DNA from: Piper betle
Lineage: Eukaryota; Streptophyta; Magnoliopsida; Piperales; Piperaceae
Reading direction: 5' to 3'
Assembly: GCA_033002965.1 (NCBI GenBank)
Contig: JAURVB010001856.1
Span: 1 to 64,000, forward strand
Length of the DNA stretch: 64,000 nt
The notes beneath the pieces are model-generated. The model had not been told where the DNA came from and did not search any database. It worked only from the letters and a program-made list of their open reading frames with translations. Numbering within the stretch: the first letter of the stretch is position 1; every line of letters starts with the position of its first letter. The translations under genes were made by a program, and so were the position numbers. Shown one piece after another: positions 56,707 through 64,000 of the stretch.

Positions 56707-58305
56707 TGTTATAGGTGTAGCCGTGGGACGGGCCGGGCGCTATGGATCAAACTGTAGTCGGTGCTATTCGAGTGGTGGAACTAATTTGTGGTTGAGTTGC
56801 AGGCAAGGATCAAACTGTGGTGCATGGACCATGTCGGGCCAGATACCAATAGTGTGTGGTGTAGCGGTAAAATGATCAGTAACTGGCTACTGAGCATAGC
56901 ACTATAGCGGCATCAAGAAAGCTCAAGATGACGAATTCCAGGTAGCGAGTTCGTGGGGTGTGTGTCTGAGCACTAGGCCGAGCAGCTACAAGCCTGCCTA
57001 TTAGTGGAGCAAGGTGGGAGGACCGAGCGTACCGAGCAGAATACCAGAAGTGCCGAGAGGGGGCACAAGCGAGCAACAAGCACGTGTGAGCGAGCAGCGA
57101 GAGAGCACCGCACATACCGATCAAAATAGCGATACATGGGCACGAGTACACAGGGTGGACCGAGCCAATATCGGTGCAGCGGTATTTGTCCGAGGTTGAT
57201 GAGCGGTACGCAGGATTCCTAGCGGGAGTAGGAATGCTAATATTTGGGGCGATCAATTTGCTGGAACATGCTAAGGGGCGAAGTCGATGGCCGAGACTAG
57301 TTGGGTCGAACCACGAGGGTTCGACCATGCTGCCAAGCAGCGCTGAATGGTTTGTTTGATCAGGTAATTGCCGATAAGGATGCTAACAAGGAGCAGTCCT
57401 TATCCTAACCAACATCGGGTAGTTGGTTGCAACTAATTCTAAAATATAAGCGAGATCTTCTTGGAGATAAACGTGATCTTCATAAAGATATGTTGTTAAG
57501 ATCTTTGGAGATATGAATAAACACAAAGAAGTCTAGATAAGGGGGATATCCTCTTGTGTACAAAGGAACGAAAGAAATTTTTGTAAGCCTCTTAGTGGAG
57601 AAGAGACAACTGTGATCATGCAATGGGATGCTTGAAGTTGCTGGCCTGTTCTTTGAGTCAAGGGCTGAAACTTCAAGAGTAGACTGCCGGAGTAGTCAGT
57701 TGCTGGGATCAGGTACACAATTCACGTTCCGCAACCTAGATTGCATTCGGGCTGAGGGGATTGCATGTAAACAAGTCGACCTTGGGTGGTGGCTTGGGGT
57801 TGTGTGTGTAAGGACTTGGTGAGTAGAGTTGGCTCGTGTTCTCACAGCCTCCTGAACGGGTAGGGAGGCAGGCCGTGGTGTTTGCATGTCCATGTTAGCC
57901 AATTAGTCAGGGTAGATTAATACTTGTATCCCTCTTTCTAATTTATAAGATCATGGTTGGGGCCAGAGTCCCGTAATTTTGTGGTGTCACGTTTTTGCCG
58001 TTGTCGTATGGTGCCGCTTACAAAATCCAAGGTTGGATTTCTCATGATCTTGTAGAACCAAGAGGGGTACTTGGTTTGGATGTTGGGTGCTATGCAACCT
58101 TCGCGTATTGATATTGCTTGTGTGTGTTTGATTGGTCAGTGTCTAATTATTGGTACCGGTGACCAGATATCTAAGGCATTCCCAATTGGGTACGATATAA
58201 GTGGTATTGCTATGTACTTGTGGAAGGTTGAGTGTTTTAAGGAGGGAAATACACCACACGGGATGTGGTTTAGGGACGAAAAATTTTACCCTGACTCAGC
58301 CCCGT
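56707..58305 (+). repeat. 5' LTR of element K
   Basis: Matches 62,910-64,000 from its start over the visible length (GTGTGGTGTAGCGGTAAAAT, GGTTGATGAGCGGT and GATTGCATGTAAAC blocks). Its 3' end is not certain because the other LTR is cut by the window; I place it just before the degenerate PBS at 58,312. An AATAAA lies at 57,516-57,521. It has about 30 extra bp near 57,390 compared with the 3' LTR. Confidence 0.75.
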
Positions 58306-58311
58306 GATAGA

Positions 58312-58322
58312 AGGTATCAAAG
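58312..58322 (+). other. Degenerate primer-binding site of element K
   Basis: AGGTATCAAAG resembles the TGGTATCAGAGC-type PBS with substitutions and lies just upstream of the gag start at 58,355. Confidence 0.5.
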
Positions 58323-58354
58323 TTGTAGTTCCAATGTAGCCGCACAACACAAGC

Positions 58355-59430
58355 ATGACTTTTAGAGGAAAGCTCCACACTTTACCAAAAAACCAGTCAA
58401 GAGATGGACACACATCTATTGAGGGTCTCTCAGAAGGGCTGGCTCAACTGGAAGTGTTGGTAGGAAGGCCTGCCAACAACGAAGATTGGCATACCGTCTT
58501 TGACCAACTGTAGTCCTTAACAGAAGGGTTGTTGGACTTGTGCTCTCAAATTGGTGACATACCCAAGCCTAGTAGTGCACAGAGAGAGGCGGTAGAGATG
58601 CTAGGAGGTCTTCGGGCTGCATTTGAGGCTTTACATGCTGATGTGGCATTGTTGAAGTAGGTGGTCACGCTGCAGCCTCAACATGATATTGTTAACCATG
58701 TAGGAGAAGAACGCTCTATTCCAGGAAGGCTCAAGGTGCCAAAACCAACGAAGTTTGAGGGAGTTAGGTTGGCCAAGGACCTAGAAAACTTCATCTGGGA
58801 TATACAGGAGTACTTCATTGCTGCGAACATACCCGAAGAGCGTTAAGTTTTTATAGCTAGCATGTTCTTGATGGGGGATGCCAAATTATGGTACAGAACT
58901 TGCACCGAGGAGGATGAGAGTGTTGTCCGCCCCCTCATGGAGACTTGGGATTCCCTAAAACGGGAGCTTCGGGAGTGGTTCTTGCCGACCTACATGACGT
59001 GAGTGGCAAGGGATCAACTCAAGAAGTTGAGACACATTGGAACCGTGAGAGAGTATGTCAAGGAGTTCAGTCTTGTATGCTGGATATCAAGAACATGTCC
59101 GAGGATGATAAGTTATTTAACTTGATCACCGGTTTGCAGCCGTGGGCACAATTAGAGTTGAAGAGGCAGAAAGTGCATGATCTACTTGTAGCTTTGGTGG
59201 CAGCCGACGCCTTTGTAGACTTATAGCCGAGAATGGGTGTCAACGATGATACTTTGGGCAAGAAGACCACTGGAGGCCGAGATAACCAATGGGATGGCAA
59301 GGAGAAGCCCCCCAAGCCAAAGTACAGGAAGCCGGACTTCAAGTCTGGAAATAGGAATCGGGTGCCAGATATAAAGAAATTTGGGTGCTTTCTGTGCAAT
59401 GGTCCATATGGGGGCTAGAGAGTGCCCAAC
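58355..59430 (+). pseudogene. gag: Element K gag, degenerate
   Basis: Starts at ATG 58,355. Recognisable segments: a coiled N-terminus (EGLSEGLAQLEVL), VPKPTKFEGVRLAKDLENF, FIASMFLMGDAKLWYRT, ETWDSLKRELREWFLP, VREYVKEF and MLDIKNMSEDDKLFNLITGLQPWAQLEL, then a zinc-knuckle remnant (CFLCNGP) near 59,390. Stops include TAG at about 58,511 and 58,658, TAA at about 58,844 and TGA at about 58,999 (in a W-VA context, so likely TGG to TGA). Frameshifts occur near 59,070 and 59,400. Confidence 0.82.
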
Positions 59431-59499
59431 GAAGGCAAAAGTGAGTGCACTGGTAGCAGCTGCAAACCCAGAACAGGAGGAAGAAGAACCTTCTACTTG

Positions 59500-60000
59500 A
59501 GCATCTACCCTTCAGATACTCGGAGCATTGAGAGCTGGATGTGCAGCTTTTGAAGGAGCTGACTTGATGTATATTCCGATAGTGGTGAGTGGGAGGAAGG
59601 TTTCAGCCCTGATTGACATTGGTGCTATGCACAGTTTTGTCTCTAAGGGGATGGCATTGGAGCTAGGGTTGAAGACTAGGATCAATACCACCAGGTTCAA
59701 GGCAGTCAATTTGCAGGCGAGACAAGTGGACTGAATTTCCAGAAATGTGAGAGTCTTCCTGGGAGTATATGAGGGCCAGATGGACTTCATGGTCATCGAG
59801 ATGGATAATTTTGAACTGATCATTGATAATGTCTTCATGAAGACTACAAGTGTGGGAGTGTTTCCACAACTTGGAGGTATATTGATCATGGACAAAGCAG
59901 GTACATTCTTTATTCGTGGCCAGGGAGGACCTTCAAGGATTGAGGACCGCACTATCAGTAAGGAGCAACTATCAGCAATGCAGGTTGCTCGAGGGTGCTA
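59500..60000 (+). pseudogene. pol: Element K aspartic protease, active site altered
   Basis: Open segments 59,528-59,734 and 59,747-60,001 contain VSALIDIGAMHSFVSKGMA. The catalytic triad normally reads D-T/S-G; here it is D-I-G, so activity is unlikely. Later blocks (DFMVIEMDNFELI, FPQLGGILIMD) fit the protease C-terminus and linker. A TGA interrupts at about 59,732. Confidence 0.78.
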
Positions 60001-60022
60001 GAAAGGGTCCTTAACTTATCTT

Positions 60023-61000
60023 GTGGTGATGGTGGAGATCCAACTAGAATGTGTGGTGGACGTGCAGAAATTGATGGTGGGATTGCTGGAGGAGTACTCT
60101 GGCGTGATGCCTACTGAATTGCCAGACGGGTTACCTCCCACGAGAGTGATCGAACACCAGATCGAGCTGGTTTCGGGAGCAAGGACACCAGCAAAGGCAC
60201 CATACAGGATGTTGCCTAAGGAACTCATTGAGTTGAAGATCCAGCTAGGAGAGTTGCTGGAGTCAGGGAAAATTTAGTCATCAAGTGAACCATATGGAGC
60301 GCCTGTTCTATTCTAGGAGAAGACAGAAGGATCATTGAGATTATGTGTCGACTACCGGGGACTGCATAAGGTAATTATCAAGAACAAGTACCGTGTTCCT
60401 TAAATAGCTAATTTGTTTTACAGACTTAGTCTAGAAAGGGTGTTCACCAAGCTGGACCTGAGGTTGGGATATTGGCAAGTCTGGATTATGCCGGAGTATG
60501 TTCCCAAGGCAACTATGGTCACGAGGTATGGGTCATATGAATTCCTCGTGATACCATTTGGGCTAACTAATGCACCAGCTACATTCTGCAATCTAATGAA
60601 TGATGTCTTCTGAGACTTCATTGACAAGTTCGTAGTAGTGTATTTGGATGGCATAGTCGTGTATAGTGAGTCCATGGAGGAGCACTAGGGTCATCTGAGG
60701 AAGGTTATGGATTGGCTGAGGGAACACAAGCTCTTCGCGAAGAAGAAGAAATGTGAGTTCGGCCTATGGGAGATCAACTTCCTAGGGCATAGAATTGGCC
60801 AAGGAGAGGTACGAATGGAGGAATCCAAGGTGAAGGCTATAGTTGAGTGGCCAAAGCCGACGAAGGTGGCAGAATTGAGGAGCTTCCTAGGTTTGGCCAA
60901 TTACTACCGGAAGTTCATACATAGGTACAGCCATGCAGTTTCACCATTGACTGATTTGTTGAGGAAGGACAAATCGTTGGCGTGGTCGAAGTTATGCTAG
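60023..61000 (+). pseudogene. pol: Element K reverse transcriptase, catalytic residue lost
   Basis: RT blocks: [100 protein letters not shown] and [11 protein letters not shown]. The catalytic motif YLDD reads YLDG (VVVYLDGIVVYS, about 60,640), removing an essential Asp. Stops at about 60,276, 60,316, 60,401, 60,611 and 60,686. Confidence 0.85.
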
Positions 61001-61440
61001 GTAGCTTTTAATGAGCTGAAAGCTGCCATATCATCGGAGTCAATTCTGAAATTGTTAGATTTTGGACAACCGTTTGAAGTTGTGACGGATGCTTCAGACA
61101 AAGCCATGGAGGTGTGCTAGAACAAGGAGGGCATCCAATAGCTTCCGAGAACGGGAAGTTGAAGGAGGTTGAGACAAGATATTCAGCCCATGAGAAGGAG
61201 ATGCTGGCCATAGTGCACTATCTCAGAGTATGGCAAGTTTACTTGTTAGGGTCTAAGTTCGTTGTCATTATTGACAATGTAGCTAGCACCTTCTTCAAGA
61301 CCCAGAAGAAGTTGTCTTCATGACAGGCAAGGTGGTAGGAGTTTGTAGCAGAGTATGACTTTGACTGGCTGCACCAGCCGGGTAAGTCCAATCAAGTTAT
61401 TGATGCACTTAGCTAGAAGAACATGAAGATGGTGGCAGCC
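61001..61440 (+). pseudogene. pol: Element K RNase H remnant
   Basis: Pieces of the RNase H domain: TDASDKAM (about 61,087), then frame-shifted HEKEMLAIVHYLRVWQVYLLGSKF (61,186-61,257), VVIIDN and QPGKSNQVIDAL near 61,400. Frameshift near 61,114 and stops near 61,321 and 61,412. The DQLSRK-type end of the domain is degraded. Confidence 0.72.
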
Positions 61441-61587
61441 ATGATAGAGATAGAAACTGGTTGGTGCAAGAAGCTGGTTGACAGAATCAGTGAGGGACTG
61501 GTTCGAAAGTATTGGTTAGATGATGGAGTGGTCTACGCTAGTGGTGGCCGTTTGTACATTCCTAGCAGTAGACTACGATGAAGGCTT

Positions 61588-62690
61588 ATGGAGGAGTCAC
61601 ATGATACCCAGTGGGCAGGACATTTAGGTAGAGACTGGATGTATGCACTCATGTCACGAGTATACTATTGGCCAAAGATGGAGGCCGATATAGAAGCCTT
61701 TGTGAGGTCCTGTTTGGTGTGTCAGCAGGACAAGGTAGAGAGAAAACTAGAGGCTGGTTTGCTACAGCCTCTACCCACACCATCAAGACCGTGGAGTTCG
61801 GTTTCATTAGATTTTGTGTTGGGATTCCCTAAGGTCGGTGTTGGTTGTGGTTGATCGGTTCTCAAAGTATGCCATATTTGCAGTAGCGCCACATGCATGC
61901 CTAGCAATGCCATATTTGCAGTAGCGCCACATGCATGCCTAGCCGAGATTGCTGCCGAATTGTTCTTCAGAAATGTGGTGAAGCACTTTGGAGTGTCGGC
62001 AGACATTGTAAGTGACCAGGACACCAGATTCATTAGACAATTCTGGATGTGTTTGTTTGGTTTGCTAGGGAGCAAGCTGAACTTCTCTACAGCCAACTAT
62101 CATTAGTCTAACGGGTAGACTGAGGGGACGAATGCATTGCTCAAGGAGTACTTGAGGTACTTTGTCAAAGCAGCTAGACGAACTAGTTGGAGCTTCTTGT
62201 TGCGGCACAATTTTGCTATAATCTGCACCGTTCTTTAGCTACAGGGCTTAGTCCTTTCGATGTTGTGACAGGCCATCAGCCTCTTATACCATTGGAGGTT
62301 GCTCTACAGGGATGTGGAGAAGGGGACAAAGATCTGTAGGACCTATACGAGGATGCAGTGGACTCAGTGGCCAAGGCAACATGTAGAATGAAGAGATATG
62401 CCAACTTGAGGAGGAGGCCATTGTCATTGAGCGTAGGGGACAAAGTGATGTTGAAGCTCACACCCCAGATTTGGAAGAAGATCAAGCATACCGAGGAGCA
62501 TCGAGCATTGGTGCAAAGGTATGAAGGTCCTTTGGAGGTGGAGAAGGCCATCGGGAGTGTGGCATACCGGTTGAAACTTCCCAAGAGGTACAAGATTTAC
62601 CCAACTTTTCACGTTAGTTTTCTCAAGCCTATCCATGAGGATCTGGTCAATCCAAGGAGAGCTCATCCTAAGAGAGCTCCACCTACCGTT
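61588..62690 (+). pseudogene. pol: Element K integrase, degenerate
   Basis: Zinc-binding region (HLGRDWMYALMSRVYYWP, CLVCQQDKVERK), catalytic core with D in SLDFVLGFP and D in SDQDTRFIRQFW and a degraded third block (TEGTNALLKEYL), then GDKVMLKLTPQIWKK, RYEGPLEVEK and FHVSFLKP. A 38-bp tandem duplication (61,869-61,944) and stops at about 61,852, 62,104, 62,116 and 62,236 break it. The open tail 62,358-62,699 is the best-preserved part of K. Confidence 0.8.
61869..61944 (+). repeat. 38-bp tandem duplication within K integrase
   Basis: Two perfect copies (61,869-61,906 and 61,907-61,944), each starting ATGCCATATTTGCAG. 38 is not a multiple of three, so it shifts the frame. Confidence 0.93.
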
Positions 62691-62862
62691 CGACAGTAAT
62701 TTGAGAAGAAAATGGGGAAGATTTTGGAGCATAGGCAAGGTGCTTCAAACGTTGGGACGGAGTATCTTATCAAGTGGAAGGGGGGCTGAGGGGGAATGAG
62801 AGTTGGGAAAAGGAGAAGGACTTGTGGTAATTTAAAAGGAAGATCAAGAGGTACTGGGCAGG
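62691..62862 (+). pseudogene. pol: Element K chromodomain remnant
   Basis: MGKILEHRQ, then TEYLIKWKG, then after a frameshift in a G-rich run (62,780-62,800) NESWEKEKDLW and FKRKIKRYW: the three-stranded core and helix of a chromodomain, as carried at the integrase C-terminus of chromoviruses. TAA before the start (62,697) and TAA at about 62,827 interrupt it. Confidence 0.78.
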
Positions 62863-62898
62863 TCTAAACACTCTGATGTGGACATCGGATCTCATTTG

Positions 62899-62909
62899 TG
62901 GAGGAGGAC
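62899..62909 (+). other. Polypurine tract of element K
   Basis: TGGAGGAGGAC directly before TGTTACAGG, the start of the 3' LTR. Confidence 0.75.
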
Positions 62910-64000
62910 TGTTACAGGTGTAGTCGTGGGACATGCCAGGAGCTAGGGTTTGACTGTTGTTCCTAGTCATCCTACACCTAAGATGGATAGTCGGTGCTAT
63001 TTGAGTGGTGGAAACAACTTACCAGTACTAATCTGTGGTTGGGTTGCAAGCAAGGGTCAAACTGCGGTGCATGGAGCATGTCGGGTGAGATACCAATAGT
63101 GTGTGGTGTAGCGGTAAAATGATCAGTAACTAGCTACCAAGCATAGCGCTACAGTGACATCGAGAAACCTCAAGATGACAGGTTCCAGGTAGCAAGTTTG
63201 TGGAGTGTATGTCCAAACACCTGGCTGAGCAGCTACGAGCCTGCCTATAGGTGGAGCAAGGTAGGAGGACCGAGCGTACCGAGCAGAATACCAAAAGTGC
63301 CGAGCGGGGGTGCGAGGGAGCAGCGAGAGAGCACCGTGTGTACCAATCAAAATAGTGGTATGACCGAGCCAAATACCGGCATAGCGGTATTTGTCTGAGG
63401 TTGATGAGCGGTGCACAGGATTCATAGCAGGAGTAGGAATGCCGGTATTTGGGGCGACCAATTTGCTAGAACATGCTGAGGGGCGAAGTCGATGGCCGAG
63501 ACTGGTTGGGGCAAATCACGAGTGTTTGGCCATGCAGCCAAGGAGCATTGAAGTATTTTGTTGATTAGGTAATTGCCGATAAGGATGCTGACTGGTAGTT
63601 GGTTGCAACTAACTCTAAAAGATAAGCAAGATCTTCTTGGAGATAAACGTGATCTCATAAAGATATGTTGTATCTTTGGAGATATGAATAAACACAGAGA
63701 AGTCTAGATAAGGGGGATGCCCTCTTGTGTACAAAGGAATGAAGGAAATTTTTGTAAGCCTCTTAGTGGAGAAGAGACAACCGTGATCGTACAATGGGAT
63801 GCTTGAAGTTGATGCAGCCAGTTCTTTGAGTCAAGGGCTGGAACTTCAAAAGTGGACTGCCGGAGTAGTCATCCGCCAGGATCAGGTACACAATTCACAT
63901 TCTGCAACCTAGATTGCATTCGGGCTGAGGGGATTGCATGTAAACGAGTCGACCTTGGGTGGTGGCTTGGGGTTGTGTGTGTGAGGACTTGGTGAATAGA
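62910..64000 (+). repeat. 3' LTR of element K, truncated by the window end
   Basis: At least 1,091 bp matching 56,707 to about 57,832, with indels including about 30 bp fewer near 63,590 and an insertion of about 60 bp near the start. The end of the LTR and the target duplication lie outside the window. Confidence 0.87.

Larger units (their letters stand above)
56707..64000 (+). mobile_element. Element K: decayed chromovirus (Galadriel/Reina-like), runs off window
   Basis: LTRs starting TGTTATAGG (56,707) and TGTTACAGG (62,910) flank a 4.6-kb internal region with gag, protease, RT, RNase H, integrase and chromodomain in order. The gag style (VREYVKEF, MLDIKNMSEDDKLFN) and RT/chromodomain sequences differ clearly from families 1 and 2. 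Dozens of stops and several frameshifts show a long-dead copy. The clade name is a judgement from motif memory. Confidence 0.85.

Noticed and set aside
57014..57359. Short open frames in the K LTR as genes
   Set aside because: Present in non-coding LTR sequence and not conserved in frame between the two K LTRs.
1..64000. Endogenous pararetrovirus or envelope-bearing retrovirus-like element
   Set aside because: All pol orders are PR-RT-RH-INT with a chromodomain. No movement protein, coat or envelope-like frame is seen between integrase and the 3' LTRs.

Overview
This window is nuclear DNA from a flowering plant, most likely a eudicot. It is dominated by nested Ty3/gypsy LTR retrotransposons of the chromovirus type, whose integrases carry C-terminal chromodomains. 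The minority host-like sequence is of plant type: a FAR1/FHY3-type transposase-derived gene remnant, a MIF/D-dopachrome-tautomerase-like (MDL) gene remnant with introns, a possible F-box gene start, and two small secreted-peptide genes. There is no bacterial-style operon, tRNA, rRNA or CRISPR array.

Layout 1-39,389 is a retrotransposon nest. Family 1 has LTRs of about 3 kb (TGTAAAA... to ...GGTGTTACA) and Tekay-like gag-pol; its members are A (50-2,540), B (2,541-37,452 with interruptions), solo LTR D and truncated LTR H. Family 2 has LTRs of about 2.4-2.8 kb (TGTAAAGACCC... to ...GGTCGTTACA) and a related gag-pol; its members are C (+), E (solo LTR, variant), F (-) and G (solo LTR). Target-site duplications give the order. 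C entered the gag of B (TSD TGCAC). D (TSD GTGAG) and E (TSD GATAG) then entered the 5' LTR of C. F entered the 3' LTR of B (TSD GAATC). G entered the 3' LTR of F. H entered the 3' LTR of B. Family 1 therefore sits in family 2 and family 2 in family 1, so both were active in overlapping periods. F is the best-preserved copy: its gag-pol is broken by only two nonsense codons.

Layout 39,390-45,414 is an island that is mostly not retrotransposon. It holds a roughly 0.7-kb inverted duplication (41,070-41,750 and 42,285-43,015). Each arm carries a TATA box and the signal-peptide exon of a small secreted peptide, and the two genes converge on a spacer of about 0.5 kb. A minus-strand FAR1-related pseudogene follows (43,397-45,200). 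A short F-box-like start lies at 45,407-45,372.

Layout 45,415-52,243 is element J, a family-1 element with almost complete LTRs, a TSD, and an internal region of only 1.2 kb without gag or pol. It is therefore non-autonomous. It carries a 154-bp TRIM-like insertion in one LTR and a 19-20-bp minisatellite next to the other. Flank comparison suggests J landed between a promoter (TATA at 52,354-52,347, minus strand) and the start codon at 45,407.

Layout 52,244-56,706 is host-like: the G-rich promoter-like tract, an MDL tautomerase pseudogene on the minus strand (exons at 55,745-55,548, 54,123-53,925 and 53,650-53,615) and an AT-rich degenerate repeat.

Layout 56,707-64,000 is element K, a third and heavily mutated chromovirus (Galadriel/Reina-like). 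It has gag, protease, RT, RNase H, integrase and chromodomain remnants between two LTRs, and its 3' LTR runs off the window end.

Many coding breaks are C-to-T type changes (CAG to TAG, CGA to TGA, TGG to TAG/TGA), as expected for long-term cytosine methylation. No clearly new system was found. The most unusual loci are the convergent inverted-duplicate peptide genes, the alternating 62/109-bp repeat array inside family-2 LTRs, the 60-nt zinc-knuckle repeat in family-1 gag, and the palindromic primer-binding-site junction at the left edge.
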